A stretch of DNA of 64,000 nucleotides from the NCBI RefSeq assembly GCF_003034995.1, contig NZ_PZKF01000014.1, positions 1-64,000 on the forward strand, in the 5' to 3' direction. The translations under genes and the position numbers were made by a program. The notes under the pieces were generated by a model. The model saw nothing but the letters and a program-made list of their open reading frames with translations, was not told the origin of the DNA and ran no database searches. The number at the start of each line of letters is the position of its first letter. Positions within the stretch are counted from its first letter, which is position 1. Below, one piece after another: positions 39,662 to 48,764 of this stretch. The DNA is from Phaeovulum veldkampii DSM 11550 (lineage in GTDB: Bacteria; Pseudomonadota; Alphaproteobacteria; Rhodobacterales; Rhodobacteraceae).

Positions 39662-39759
39662 TTTATTTTTGGCTGGGTGACACTCTGACCGCGGCCACCC
39701 CGAGCCTTTATGTCGCGCCGGGCGCGCGCTGTTCGGGCGGCCTGCCAGAGGATCAGAGG

Positions 39760-40551
39760 ATGAAGCCGGACCAACCCAGACAAGGCGCGCAGCGGATCTC
39801 TGGCGAGATGTCCGAGGTCGATCAGGTTGCTTCGCAGGTTGTGGCGCTGCTTGCCTCGCGTAGCGCCCGGTCCGAGGGCAAGCCGCGCGAGGAGTTGGTC
39901 ACGCGTCTGATCGAGGCGGTCCTGTCGCCCGATCTGTCGGCGCTGGGCGAGTATCTGGCAGAGTTGCGGCGAATGCGCGTCTCGGCGGCGGCGCTCGCTG
40001 ATATCTACATTCCCGAAGCGTCGCGTCGGATGGGGCATTCCTGGGATGACGACTCCATGGGGTTTGTCGATGTCACCATTGGCACAGCCCGCCTGCAGTC
40101 CCTGCTGCGCGAGATCGGCGCAGGCTGGATCGCCGACCATTCCGGCGAGACCGGGCGTGGCACGATCCTGATGGTGGTGCCGCAGCACGAACAGCATACG
40201 CTTGGCGCCATGGTGGCCGTTACGCAGATGCGGCGGATGGGTGTTTCCGTTTGCCTGCAACTGGCCCCGGAAATGCCCGAGTTGCGGCGACTGCTGGCCA
40301 CACGCCGCTTTGATGCGGTGATGCTGTCGGTTGCCTGCGAAGAACGCATCCCCTTTGCGCGCGATTACATCGCCAGCCTGCGCGCCAACATGGCCCGGCC
40401 CACGCCGGTCATCGTGGGCGGCGCGGTGATTGGCTGTGCGGCCGATGTCAGGGCGCTGACCGGCGCCGACGTGGCCACCAACGACCTGAACGAAGCCTTG
40501 AAGTCCTGCGGTCTGTTCCCAGATCCAACCAATATCAGGAAATCTGCCTAA
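39760..40551 (+). CDS. B12-binding photosynthesis regulator PpaA/AerR
   Basis: A 263-residue regulator with a SCHIC-type cobalamin-binding domain. AerR binds B12 and works as an antirepressor of CrtJ/PpsR. The Cbl-ligand region is VVPQHEQHTLGAMVAVTQM (His ~143 and ~146), followed by LQLAPEMPELRRLLATRRFDAVMLS and VIVGGAVIGCAADV. ATG 39760 follows AGAGGATCAGAGG. A second in-frame Met at residue 17 (MSEVDQVAS) may give a short isoform like SAerR of R. capsulatus. It lies 40 bases before ppsR, probably co-transcribed. Confidence 0.92.
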   Translation: MKPDQPRQGAQRISGEMSEVDQVASQVVALLASRSARSEGKPREELVTRLIEAVLSPDLSALGEYLAELRRMRVSAAALADIYIPEASRRMGHSWDDDSMGFVDVTIGTARLQSLLREIGAGWIADHSGETGRGTILMVVPQHEQHTLGAMVAVTQMRRMGVSVCLQLAPEMPELRRLLATRRFDAVMLSVACEERIPFARDYIASLRANMARPTPVIVGGAVIGCAADVRALTGADVATNDLNEALKSCGLFPDPTNIRKSA

Positions 40552-40591
40552 GCCGCGCAACCGCGCATCCTGCCTGCTTGCGACGTGAGTA

Positions 40592-42013
40592 ATGAAAAGA
40601 GTGAAAACCGACAGTTGCGACATTCTGAACGGGGGGGCTGTGCCTCTTATCGCGCCTGATCTTCTCGCAGAGATTCTGGTGACGGCGTCGGATTTCGCGC
40701 TGATCCTGTCGGCGCTTGATCAGATCGTGTCGGTTTTTGTCAATCCGCAGCATCGCAGCTTTGGTCAGCTTCGGCACTGGGAAGGGTTGCATGTCAATGA
40801 CGTGCTGGCGGTGGACAGCGTGCCCAAGCTGACCAAGCGGCTGGAGGCGCTGCGCGAAACCGGTGTGTCGCAATCGGTCGAACTCAGCCACGCCGAACAG
40901 TCGATCTGGGGCTTTCCTGTGCGCTATTCGCTGCACCGTCTGGGGCCGGACAATACCGTTCTGTTGCTGGGCCGCGATCTGCGCCCGATTGCCGAGATGC
41001 AGCAGAAACTGGTTGCGGCACAACTCGCGCTGGAACGCGATTACGAGGCGCAGCGCGAGATCGACACCCGCTACCGCGTGCTGATGGAGGCCACGCGCGA
41101 CGCCATTGTGCTGGTGTCGATGGCCACCGGTCGGATCGTCGATCTGAACGGGGCTGCGGCGCTGGTGCTGGGGGCGGCGCGGGGCGAGTTGATGGGGGCT
41201 GCCATCGCGCAGGAATTCGAGGGCCGCAGGCGCGGCGAGTTTCTGGAGAGTATGGCCAATCTGGCGGTAATCGACAGCGCGCCGCCGGTAGAGTTGACGG
41301 CGCGGCGGTCGGGCAGCCGCGTGGTGGTGGTGCCGACCGTGTTCCGCGCCGCGGGCGAGCAGTTGTTGCTGTGCCGCCTTGAAACGCCCGCCACCCGCGC
41401 CCCGTTCCAGGACGAGTTGGGCGATGCGCTGGGCCGGCTGTTCCATGACGGGGTGGATGCGATCGTTTTCACCGATCCTGACGGGCTGATCCGCTGCGCC
41501 AACGATTCCTTCCTGAACCTGACCAGCGAGGCCAGCGCGGCCGTGGTCCGCGGCAAATCGCTGGCCGATTATCTGGCCCGTGGCGAGGTTGACCTGCGGG
41601 TGCTGCTGGACAATGCACGCCGCACCGGCCAGATGCGGCTTTACGCAACCAAGTTGAACACAGCCTATGACGGGCAAGTAGCAGTCGATATTTCGGCCAC
41701 ATGGCTCAAGGAGCGGCCCAATCCCTGCATGGCGCTGGTGATCCGCGATGCGGGCCGCGCCGACAGCCTGCGCCGCCCTGGCATGGCCGGGGTGGATGAG
41801 GGCGCAGGCAGCGTGATGGAGCTGGTCGGATCATCGACATTGAAAGACATCGTTGCCGAAACCACCGAGGTGGTCGAAAAGATGTGTATCGAGACGGCGG
41901 TGGAGCTGACGCGCAACAACCGTGTTGCCGCCGCCGAGATGTTGGGCCTTTCGCGGCAGTCGCTATATGTCAAGCTGCGCAAATACGGTCTGGTGAACAA
42001 GGAAGAGGAATAG
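40592..42013 (+). CDS. Transcriptional repressor PpsR/CrtJ
   Basis: A 473-residue redox- and light-responsive repressor of bch, crt and puc genes. It has an N-terminal domain, a Q-linker helix (EMQQKLVAAQLALERDYEAQ), two PAS domains and a C-terminal Fis-type helix-turn-helix (NNRVAAAEMLGLSRQSLYVKL). The two redox-relevant cysteines correspond to Cys261 (QLLLCRLE) and Cys432 (EKMCIETAVELT). Start is uncertain: ATG 40592 has weak ribosome-site support, whereas GTG 40640 follows GGGGGG; known PpsR proteins begin close to the APDLL segment at residue 21. Confidence 0.95.
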   Translation: MKRVKTDSCDILNGGAVPLIAPDLLAEILVTASDFALILSALDQIVSVFVNPQHRSFGQLRHWEGLHVNDVLAVDSVPKLTKRLEALRETGVSQSVELSHAEQSIWGFPVRYSLHRLGPDNTVLLLGRDLRPIAEMQQKLVAAQLALERDYEAQREIDTRYRVLMEATRDAIVLVSMATGRIVDLNGAAALVLGAARGELMGAAIAQEFEGRRRGEFLESMANLAVIDSAPPVELTARRSGSRVVVVPTVFRAAGEQLLLCRLETPATRAPFQDELGDALGRLFHDGVDAIVFTDPDGLIRCANDSFLNLTSEASAAVVRGKSLADYLARGEVDLRVLLDNARRTGQMRLYATKLNTAYDGQVAVDISATWLKERPNPCMALVIRDAGRADSLRRPGMAGVDEGAGSVMELVGSSTLKDIVAETTEVVEKMCIETAVELTRNNRVAAAEMLGLSRQSLYVKLRKYGLVNKEEE

Positions 42014-42125
42014 CGCCGGGCCCCGGCCCGTGCGCCTCTTCCGCCCCACCCCCGGTTTCCAATCTCGTCTGCGCCGTGGTGCGCGTGCCTGCACGTGTGG
42101 GCCGGGCAGCTTTTGACACCGAAGC

Positions 42126-42143
42126 TGTCGGCTCAGGTTGACA
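42126..42143. promoter_or_regulatory. Distal PpsR-type operator upstream of bchE
   Basis: TGTCGGCTCAGGTTGACA fits TGT-N12-ACA, 305 bases upstream of bchE and 113 bases past the ppsR stop. Its dyad is partial (TGTC..GACA), so it is less certain than the proximal pair. Confidence 0.55.
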
Positions 42144-42380
42144 GATGTCTGCGGCCGGTGGTGAATCTGGGTGGCGCTGCCTGCGCATTCTCACGCGGTT
42201 GTGATGTGTCCGTCGCCTGCGCCCGGACCGGGCAGCCTGCGCCTGCCTGCCGCGATTTTCGCCGCGCTGCCGCGCCAGATCGCAGAATCGCCTGCTTTTC
42301 ATGGGGTTTGGGGTGGGTTTCCCCGTGACCATCTGGCGCTGCCCTGCGGCCAGAAATGCCGATGCAAAGGCTTTCGGGGC

Positions 42381-42394
42381 TTGATATGTGTCAA
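42381..42394 (+). promoter_or_regulatory. FnrL-type box in the bchE promoter
   Basis: TTGATATGTGTCAA matches 9 of 10 positions of TTGAT-N4-ATCAA. It overlaps the first six bases of the PpsR site at 42389. bchE is an FnrL target in R. sphaeroides, which fits an anaerobic cyclase. Confidence 0.6.
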
Positions 42395-42406
42395 GGTAGC
42401 TTGACG
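42389..42406. promoter_or_regulatory. PpsR operator 1 of bchE (one mismatch)
   Basis: TGTCAAGGTAGCTTGACG fits the PpsR palindrome except for the final base. It lies seven bases upstream of the second operator, the tandem spacing typical of PpsR/CrtJ targets. Confidence 0.65.
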
Positions 42407-42413
42407 AAACCTG

Positions 42414-42431
42414 TGTCAGGTAACGCTGACA
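42414..42431. promoter_or_regulatory. PpsR operator 2 of bchE
   Basis: TGTCAGGTAACGCTGACA is an exact TGTCAG..CTGACA palindrome 16 bases before the bchE start, so it must cover the promoter or transcript start. Confidence 0.85.
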
Positions 42432-42447
42432 CGACAGGAGGCCCTTC

Positions 42448-44172
42448 ATGCGTATCGTCTTTGTTCATCCCAACTACCACTCCGGCGGGGCCGAGATCGC
42501 GGGCAACTGGCCTCCGGCTTGGGTCGCTTATCTGACCGGCTCGCTGAGGGCCGCTGGGTTCAACGATATTCACTTCATCGATGCGATGACCCATCACATC
42601 GACCATGACAGCCTGCGCAAGAAATTCGCCGAGCTGAAGCCCGATGTGATCGCCACCACCGCGATCACCCCCGCGATCTATGAGGCGGAAGAAACGCTGA
42701 AGATCGCCCAAGAAGTTTGCCCCACCGCGCTGCGCGTTCTGGGCGGCATCCACGCCACCTTCATGTATCGCCAGGTGCTGTCCGAGGCGCCCTGGGTGGA
42801 CGTGATCGTCCGCGGCGAGGGCGAAGAGATCATGGTGGCCCTGATGCAATGCGTTGAGGCGGGCAAGTGGCCGTCCGAGCGCGACAAGGTCAAGGGCATC
42901 GCCTATACCGAGGGCACCGAAATCGTTGCGACCCCCGCGGCCCCGACGATCAAGGATCTCGACGCGATCGACCCGGACTGGTCGATCCTTGAATGGGAAA
43001 AATACATCTACGAACCGCTGGGCTGCCGGGTTGCCATTCCGAACATGGCGCGGGGCTGCCCGTTCACCTGCTCGTTCTGCTCGCAGTGGAAATTCTGGCG
43101 CGATTACCGCGTCCGCGACCCCAAGAAGGTGGTGGACGAAATCGAAAAGCTGGTCAAAGAGCATAACGTCGGCTTCTTCATCCTTGCCGACGAGGAGCCC
43201 ACGATCAACCGCCGCAAATTCATTGAATTCTGCGAAGAGATGATCGCCCGTGGCCTGAACGAAAAGGTCAAATGGGGCATCAATACCCGCGTGACCGACA
43301 TCTACCGCGACAAGGAACTGCTGCCGTTCTACCGCAAGGCGGGGCTGGTGCACATCAGCCTTGGCACCGAGGCCGCGGCCCAGTTGAAGCTGGACCAGTT
43401 CAACAAGGAAACTACCGTCGCCCAGAACAAGGAAGCTATCAAGCTTCTGCGCGATGCCGACATCTTCACCGAAGCCCAGTTCATCGTCGGCCTCGACAAC
43501 GAGACCAAGGAGACGCTGGAAGAAACCTATCGCATGGCCTGGGACTGGCAACCTGACCTGGCGAACTGGGCGATGTATACGCCCTGGCCGTTCACGCCGC
43601 TGTTCCAGGAGTTGCGCGACAAGGTCGAGGTGTTCGACTTCTCGAAATACAACTTCGTGACCCCGATCATGAAGCCCGCCGCGATGACCAGGGGCGAGTT
43701 GCTGGACGGCGTGATGAAGAACTACCGCCGGTTCTACATGCAAAAGGCGCTGTTCCACTATCCGTGGCGCGGCACCGGCTTCCGCCGTCGTTACCTGCTG
43801 GGCTGCCTCAAGGCGTTCCTCAAGGCCGGTGTGGGCCGCACCTTCTATGACCTTGGCAAGGCCGGTTACTGGGGGCCGCAGTCGAAGGACAAGGTCAACT
43901 TCCACTTTGACGAAACCCGCACCATTGCCGACGCGCAGATGCAAGACTGGGATGCCTCGGCAGACCGGGCCAAGCGCGCTGCGGAGCGTCGCGACGCGAT
44001 CAAGGCCCAGACCAAGGCTCGCGCCGAAGAGCGCAAGGCCGAGGACGCGCAGGCGCCGAACCTGCCTGCCGACGATCCCTTTGGTCTGGCAAACACTGGC
44101 CCGACCGACGAGGAGGCCCGCGTGATGGCCTGCGGCGGCGGCACCCAGCAGATGCCGGGCGCGGCGGAATAA
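42448..44172 (+). CDS. Anaerobic Mg-protoporphyrin IX monomethyl ester cyclase (B12/radical SAM)
   Basis: BchE (574 residues) makes ring E without O2, using water as oxygen source. It has an N-terminal cobalamin-binding domain ([30 protein letters not shown]), then a radical-SAM core with Cys204, Cys208 and Cys211 in GCPFTCSFC, and a long C-terminal region ending in an Ala/Lys/Glu-rich tail with a [10 protein letters not shown] ending. Start ATG 42448 follows AGGAGG. It heads bchE-J-G-orf427-bchP-idi. Paired FNR- and PpsR-type boxes fit low-oxygen expression. Confidence 0.97.
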   Translation: MRIVFVHPNYHSGGAEIAGNWPPAWVAYLTGSLRAAGFNDIHFIDAMTHHIDHDSLRKKFAELKPDVIATTAITPAIYEAEETLKIAQEVCPTALRVLGGIHATFMYRQVLSEAPWVDVIVRGEGEEIMVALMQCVEAGKWPSERDKVKGIAYTEGTEIVATPAAPTIKDLDAIDPDWSILEWEKYIYEPLGCRVAIPNMARGCPFTCSFCSQWKFWRDYRVRDPKKVVDEIEKLVKEHNVGFFILADEEPTINRRKFIEFCEEMIARGLNEKVKWGINTRVTDIYRDKELLPFYRKAGLVHISLGTEAAAQLKLDQFNKETTVAQNKEAIKLLRDADIFTEAQFIVGLDNETKETLEETYRMAWDWQPDLANWAMYTPWPFTPLFQELRDKVEVFDFSKYNFVTPIMKPAAMTRGELLDGVMKNYRRFYMQKALFHYPWRGTGFRRRYLLGCLKAFLKAGVGRTFYDLGKAGYWGPQSKDKVNFHFDETRTIADAQMQDWDASADRAKRAAERRDAIKAQTKARAEERKAEDAQAPNLPADDPFGLANTGPTDEEARVMACGGGTQQMPGAAE

Positions 44173-44177
44173 GGCCC

Positions 44178-44795
44178 ATGTCCGGGCACAACCCTTCGGA
44201 TGCGGGCGGCGATGTCGCCCGCATCGGTCCCAATGCGATCCTGCAACTGATCCCGGTTCTGGATCGTGCGGTGGGCCGCACCGCCCGCGATGCGCTGTTT
44301 GCGCAGGCGGGCGTGGCCGTGCCGCCCCCCGATGCCGGGATGCTGCCTGAGACCGATATCGCCCGGCTGCATCACACCCTGCGCCAGACCATGCCCGATC
44401 AGGCCGCGCAACTGGCGCGGGAGGCGGGGTTGGCCACGGGTGACTATATTCTGGCAAATCGCATCCCGGCGCTGGCGCAAAAGGTGATCCGCCTGCTGCC
44501 CAAGGGGCTGGGGTCGCGCATCCTGTCGGGCGCCATCGCCAAGCATTCCTGGACCTTTGCCGGTTCGGGCGACTTCACCATCGTGTCGTTGACGCCTCTG
44601 ACCTTTGAGATCGCGGCCAATCCCGTCGTGGCGCTTGACCGCGCCGAAGCGCCGATCTGCGACTGGCACGCCGCCGTGTTCGAGCGGCTGTTTACCACGC
44701 TGATCTGGCGGCAGGGGGTCACGGTCACAGAAACCGCCTGCTGCGCGCGCGGCGACCGTGCCTGCCGGTTTGAACTGCGGCCCCTTACCGCATGA
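44178..44795 (+). CDS. Bacteriochlorophyll synthesis 4-vinyl reductase-like protein BchJ
   Basis: A 205-residue protein with a V4R domain (ILSGAIAKHSWTFAGSGDFTI) ending in a Cys-rich segment TACCARGDRACRFEL. BchJ was once assigned 8-vinyl reductase activity, but later work showed that BciA or the BchXYZ reductase carries it; a scaffold or substrate-delivery role near BchE is more likely. It begins five bases after bchE and is co-transcribed. Confidence 0.9.
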   Translation: MSGHNPSDAGGDVARIGPNAILQLIPVLDRAVGRTARDALFAQAGVAVPPPDAGMLPETDIARLHHTLRQTMPDQAAQLAREAGLATGDYILANRIPALAQKVIRLLPKGLGSRILSGAIAKHSWTFAGSGDFTIVSLTPLTFEIAANPVVALDRAEAPICDWHAAVFERLFTTLIWRQGVTVTETACCARGDRACRFELRPLTA

Positions 44796-44850
44796 CGTTA
44801 AGGGGGCGTCCACCCTTGCCCGACTCTGCAATCTGGTGTCTAGTTTCGCA

Positions 44851-45756
44851 ATGACTGTCAGCCAAAGTTTACACCCCGCCGGCCTGCCTCAGCCCCGCGC
44901 CATGCTGGAGCTGATCAAGCCCGTCACCTGGTTCCCGCCGATGTGGGCCTATCTCTGCGGTGTCGTTTCCGCGGGGGTGCCCCTGTCGGGCCATTACTTC
45001 GTGGTGGCGCTGGGCGTCATTCTGGCCGGCCCCATCGTCTGCGGCATGAGCCAGGCCGCCAACGACTGGTGCGACCGGCATGTGGATGCCATCAACGAGC
45101 CGAACCGCCCGATCCCCTCGGGGCGCATTCCGGGGCGCTGGGGCCTTTATATCGCCCTGATCATGAGTGTTCTGGCACTGGCTGTGGGCTGGTTTCTTGG
45201 CCCTTGGGGCTTTGGCGCCACGGTGGTCGGCGTGCTGGCGGCCTGGGCCTATTCGGCCGAGCCGGTGCGGCTGAAGAAATCGGGTTGGTGGGGGCCGGGC
45301 CTTGTGGGCCTGTCCTACGAGGGTCTGCCGTGGTTCACCGGCGCTGCCGTTCTGTCGGCGGGCGCACCGCGGCTGGAAATCGTGATTGTCGCCTTCCTCT
45401 ACGCGATTGGCGCGCATGGCATCATGACGCTTAACGATTTCAAGGCGCTGGAGGGGGACCGCCAGACCGGCGTGCGGTCGCTTCCGGTGGTGCTGGGCCC
45501 CGATGTGGCGGCGCGGCTGGCCTGTATCGTGATGGCGGTGCCGCAGATGCTGGTGATCTCGATGCTGCTGGTCTGGGGCAAGCCTGTCCATGCGGGGATC
45601 GTGACACTGGTTCTGTTTGCGCAATTCTGGGCGATGAAGGTTCTGCTGTCCGATCCCAAGGGCCGCGCGCCCTGGTATAATGCCACCGGCGTCACGCTGT
45701 ATGTTTCGGGTATGATGGTGTCGGCGGTCGCGCTGCGCAATCTGGGAACCTTCTGA
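44851..45756 (+). CDS. Bacteriochlorophyll a synthase (geranylgeranyl transferase)
   Basis: BchG (301 residues) esterifies bacteriochlorophyllide a with geranylgeranyl-PP. It is a UbiA-fold prenyltransferase with about nine helices and the Asp-rich motif NDWCDRHVDAINEPNRPIPSG plus LNDFKALEGDRQTGVRSL. I start it at ATG 44851 (MTVSQSLHPAG); a clear ribosome site is missing, and GTG 44836 is possible. An exact PpsR palindrome lies just inside the coding region. Its stop overlaps orf427 by one base. Confidence 0.94.
   Translation: MTVSQSLHPAGLPQPRAMLELIKPVTWFPPMWAYLCGVVSAGVPLSGHYFVVALGVILAGPIVCGMSQAANDWCDRHVDAINEPNRPIPSGRIPGRWGLYIALIMSVLALAVGWFLGPWGFGATVVGVLAAWAYSAEPVRLKKSGWWGPGLVGLSYEGLPWFTGAAVLSAGAPRLEIVIVAFLYAIGAHGIMTLNDFKALEGDRQTGVRSLPVVLGPDVAARLACIVMAVPQMLVISMLLVWGKPVHAGIVTLVLFAQFWAMKVLLSDPKGRAPWYNATGVTLYVSGMMVSAVALRNLGTF
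44856..44873. promoter_or_regulatory. PpsR-type palindrome inside the 5' end of bchG
   Basis: TGTCAGCCAAAGTTTACA matches TGT-N12-ACA exactly at codons 2-8 of bchG. It may mark an internal promoter between bchJ and bchG, or be a chance match. Confidence 0.45.
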
Positions 45757-47039
45757 TGGGCCTGTCCTGGCTCTCCATCGTGCGGCTGGGTATGGTGCAG
45801 ATGTGCCTTGGCTCGATCGTGGTGCTGACCACCTCGACGCTGAACCGGCTGATGGTGGTGGAGCTGGGGCTGGCCGCGGTGCTGCCCGGCGCGCTGGTGG
45901 CGCTGCATTACGCTATTCAGATCACTCGGCCGCAATGGGGCTACAAATCCGACACCGGCGGGCGTCGCACCCGCTGGATCATCGGTGGCATGGCGATTCT
46001 GGGTGCTGGGGCCTTTCTGGCGGCGCTTGGTGTGATCGTGATGGAGACGATGCACTGGCCGGGGCTGATCCTGTCAATTTTTGCTTACACCCTGATCGGG
46101 ATCGGGGTGGGGGCCTCGGGCACCTCGTTGCTGGCGCTTCTGGCTACGTCAACCGCGCCTGCGCGGCGGCCGGCGGCGGCTACGATCACCTGGCTGATGA
46201 TGATCGCGGGCATTGCCATCACCGCCGCCACCGCGGGCCAGTTTCTGGACCCCTACACCCATGATACGCTGCTGCGGGTGGTGGGGGCCGTGACCGGCGG
46301 CGCTGTGGTGCTGACCGCGCTGGCCGTTGCCGGGATCGAGCGTCGCACCAAGCCCGTCGAGCGCGAGGAAGAGGCGACGCCCTTCTGGGATGGTCTGCGC
46401 GAGGTTCTGGCCGAACGCAAGGCGCGCAATTTCACCATCTTCATCTTCCTGTCGATGTGCGCCTATTTCATGCAGGAACTGATCCTTGAACCCTATGCGG
46501 GGCTGGTGTTCGGCTTTACGCCGGGGCAGTCCACCTCGTTGTCGGGGGCGCAGAACGGCGGTGTTTTTCTGGGCATGGTCACTGTGGGTGTGGCGGCTAC
46601 CGGCTTTGGTATCGGCAGCCTGCGGGCTTGGGTCGTGGCGGGTTGCATCGGTTCGGCGCTGGCGCTGGTAGGTGTCACTGTGCTGGGGCAGGTCGGGGCC
46701 GGCCTGACGCCGATGGTCGTGGCTATGGGCTATTTCAACGGCATGTTTGCCGTCGCCGCGATTGGCGCCATGATGGCGCTGGCGGGCGAGGGGCGCGAGT
46801 CGCGTGAGGGCACGCGGGTCGGCCTCTGGGGGGCCTCGCAGGCCATTGCGGCGGGGTTTGGCGGCCTGACCGGGGCCGCAGCGGTTGACATGATGCGCCT
46901 GTCGATGGCGGCGCCCGAAGCCTTCGGTGCGGTCTTCCTTGTGGAAGCCGTGCTTTTCATTGTCTCGGCGGTGATGGCCTTCATCATCCTTGACGGGGGC
47001 CGCCGCGTTCCCGCCGCCGGGTTCGTTGCGGGAGAATGA
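45756..47039 (+). CDS. BCD/PucC-family MFS membrane protein (orf427/428 of the bch cluster)
   Basis: A 427-residue 12-helix protein related to LhaA and PucC (LSIVRLGMVQMCLGSIVVLTTSTLNRLMVVELGL, RPQWGYKSDTGGRRT, MQELILEPYAGLVFGFTP). The equivalent gene between bchG and bchP is conserved in Rhodobacter; its exact cargo or role in pigment insertion is not settled. It shares one base with the bchG stop and four with bchP. Confidence 0.88.
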   Translation: MGLSWLSIVRLGMVQMCLGSIVVLTTSTLNRLMVVELGLAAVLPGALVALHYAIQITRPQWGYKSDTGGRRTRWIIGGMAILGAGAFLAALGVIVMETMHWPGLILSIFAYTLIGIGVGASGTSLLALLATSTAPARRPAAATITWLMMIAGIAITAATAGQFLDPYTHDTLLRVVGAVTGGAVVLTALAVAGIERRTKPVEREEEATPFWDGLREVLAERKARNFTIFIFLSMCAYFMQELILEPYAGLVFGFTPGQSTSLSGAQNGGVFLGMVTVGVAATGFGIGSLRAWVVAGCIGSALALVGVTVLGQVGAGLTPMVVAMGYFNGMFAVAAIGAMMALAGEGRESREGTRVGLWGASQAIAAGFGGLTGAAAVDMMRLSMAAPEAFGAVFLVEAVLFIVSAVMAFIILDGGRRVPAAGFVAGE

Positions 47040-47041
47040 GC

Positions 47042-48223
47042 ATGAGCTATGACGTTGTTGTGGTTGGCGGCGGTCCTGCGGGGGCCACGGCGGCGCTGGA
47101 TCTGGCCAAGGCCGGGCGGCGCGTGGCGCTGATCGACCGGGCAGGGCGGATCAAGCCCTGCGGCGGCGCGATCCCGCCGCGGATGATCCGGGATTTCGAC
47201 ATCCCCGACAGCCAGATCGTGGCGCGCATCCGCACCGCGCGGATGATCTCGCCCACCGGGCGCAAGGTCGATATCCCGATCGAGAATGGCTATGTCGGAA
47301 TGGTCGACCGCGAACAATTCGACGAATTCCTGCGCGACCGCGCCGCCAAGGGGGGCGCGCAACGCTTTACCGGCACCTTCCTGCGCATCGAACGCGACGA
47401 GACCGGCCCCGAGGTGATCTACCGCGACAAGGACTCGGGCGAGGAGCGCCGCCTGCGCACCCGCTTTGTGATCGGCGCTGATGGCGCGAAATCGGTGGTG
47501 GGCCGCGCCGAGATTCCGGGCGCGCATGATATTCCCTTCGTGATCGCCTATCACGAGATCGTCGAAGCCCCCGCCAAGACCGCAGATTATGACCCCGAGC
47601 GTTGCGACGTGATCTATGACGGCCGCATCTCGCCCGATTTCTACGGTTGGGTTTTCCCGCATGGCAAAACCGCCTCGATCGGCATGGGCACCGGGATCGA
47701 CGGCGTCGATCTGAAGAAATGCACCGCCGACCTGCGCGCGCAGGCGGGGCTGGTCGATGCCCCGACGATCCGTCGCGAAGGCGCGCCGATCCCGCTGGAG
47801 CCGCTGAAGAAGTGGGACAACGGGCGCGATGTGGTGCTGGCCGGCGATGCTGCCGGCGTCGTGGCGCCGTCGTCGGGCGAGGGCATCTATTATGCGATGC
47901 TGGGCGGACGGCTGGCCGCGAAAGCCTGCGAATCTGCGCTTAAAACCGGCAAGGCCGGCGATCTGGCGCAGGCGCGTTACTGGTTCATGAAGGACAACAA
48001 GACGACCTTCCGCGCGCTGCGTTCGATGCAGGATGCCTATTACAAGAACGACGAGCGCCGCGAACGCTTTGTCAGCCTGTGCCACGACAAGGACGTGCAG
48101 CGCCTGACCTTCGAGGCTTATATGAACAAGAAGCTGGTAAACGCCCAGGTCATGGCGCATCTGAAGATCGGGGTGAAGAACGTGGCCCACCTGATGGGCA
48201 TCGTGAAACCGACCTGGACATGA
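47042..48223 (+). CDS. Geranylgeranyl diphosphate/bacteriochlorophyll reductase
   Basis: BchP (393 residues) reduces the geranylgeranyl tail to phytyl in three steps. It is a flavoprotein of the geranylgeranyl reductase family: FAD-binding VVVVGGGPAGATAALDLAKAG, a substrate-side CGGAIPPRM motif and the second FAD motif VLAGDAAGVVAPSSGEGIYYAM. ATG 47042 (MSYDVVVVGGG) fits GGGAGA spacing; ATG 47036 gives two more residues. It overlaps idi by four bases. Confidence 0.96.
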   Translation: MSYDVVVVGGGPAGATAALDLAKAGRRVALIDRAGRIKPCGGAIPPRMIRDFDIPDSQIVARIRTARMISPTGRKVDIPIENGYVGMVDREQFDEFLRDRAAKGGAQRFTGTFLRIERDETGPEVIYRDKDSGEERRLRTRFVIGADGAKSVVGRAEIPGAHDIPFVIAYHEIVEAPAKTADYDPERCDVIYDGRISPDFYGWVFPHGKTASIGMGTGIDGVDLKKCTADLRAQAGLVDAPTIRREGAPIPLEPLKKWDNGRDVVLAGDAAGVVAPSSGEGIYYAMLGGRLAAKACESALKTGKAGDLAQARYWFMKDNKTTFRALRSMQDAYYKNDERRERFVSLCHDKDVQRLTFEAYMNKKLVNAQVMAHLKIGVKNVAHLMGIVKPTWT

Positions 48224-48744
48224 CCGAGATGATCCCGGCCTGGGTGAACGGCACGCTGACCCCGGTAGAAAAGCTGGAGGTGCACCAGAAGGGCCTGCGT
48301 CACAAGGCAATTTCCGTGTTTGTCATGGCCGGGACCAAGGTTCTGATCCAGCAGCGCGCGCTGTCGAAATACCACACGCCGGGGCTGTGGGCCAACACCT
48401 GCTGCACCCATCCGCATTGGGGCGAAACCTCGGCCGATTGCGCTGCGCGTCGCCTGCGCGAAGAGCTTGGCATCACCGGGCTTGACCTGCGGTTGGCCGA
48501 ACAGGTCGAATACCGCGCCGATGTGGGCGGCGGCCTGACCGAGCATGAGGTGGTCGATATCTTTCTGGCCGAGGCAGCCAAGGATCTGGCGCAGGCCCTG
48601 AATCCGGTCGAAGTGGCGGCGACGCGCTGGGTTGATCTGGCCCAACTGGCCCAGGAAACGCTGGCTGCGCCCGAACGGTTTACGCCCTGGTTGCGGATTT
48701 ATCTCGCGGATCATTCCGAAAAGATCTTTGGCGCGGCGGTCTAG
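48220..48744 (+). CDS. Isopentenyl-diphosphate delta-isomerase (type I)
   Basis: Idi (174 residues) interconverts IPP and DMAPP, feeding carotenoid and phytyl synthesis. It is a Nudix-fold enzyme with active-site Cys in LWANTCCTHPHWGE, the REELGI Nudix core and a catalytic Glu in EHEVVDIF. The start overlaps the bchP stop (ATGA). It is the last gene of the bchE operon and converges on bchO. Confidence 0.95.
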   Translation: MTEMIPAWVNGTLTPVEKLEVHQKGLRHKAISVFVMAGTKVLIQQRALSKYHTPGLWANTCCTHPHWGETSADCAARRLREELGITGLDLRLAEQVEYRADVGGGLTEHEVVDIFLAEAAKDLAQALNPVEVAATRWVDLAQLAQETLAAPERFTPWLRIYLADHSEKIFGAAV

Positions 48745-48764
48745 CGCGCCGCACCTGGGTCGCT

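Larger units (their letters stand above)
39444..39759. promoter_or_regulatory. Divergent bchF / ppaA control region
   Basis: A 316-base gene-free stretch between divergent genes. It holds two exact PpsR palindromes 143 bases apart, listed separately, one near each gene. The section 39570-39670 is AT-rich relative to the rest. Promoter hexamers were not assigned with confidence. Confidence 0.75.
42014..42447 (+). promoter_or_regulatory. bchE control region
   Basis: A 434-base gene-free stretch after ppsR. It contains three PpsR-type palindromes (42126, 42389, 42414) and an FNR-like site (42381), listed separately. The first 110 bases are GC-rich without a recognisable gene. A ribosome site AGGAGG lies at 42436-42441. 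No small ORF with a plausible ribosome site was found. Confidence 0.75.

Noticed and set aside
39643-39759. Open frame upstream of the ppaA start, including a GTG
   Set aside because: It would translate a perfect PpsR operator; ATG 39760 has a ribosome site and fits AerR/PpaA.
42014-42040. GC-rich CCGGGCCCCGGCCCG repeat right after ppsR
   Set aside because: Alternative pairings overlap and no T run follows, so a terminator is not supported.
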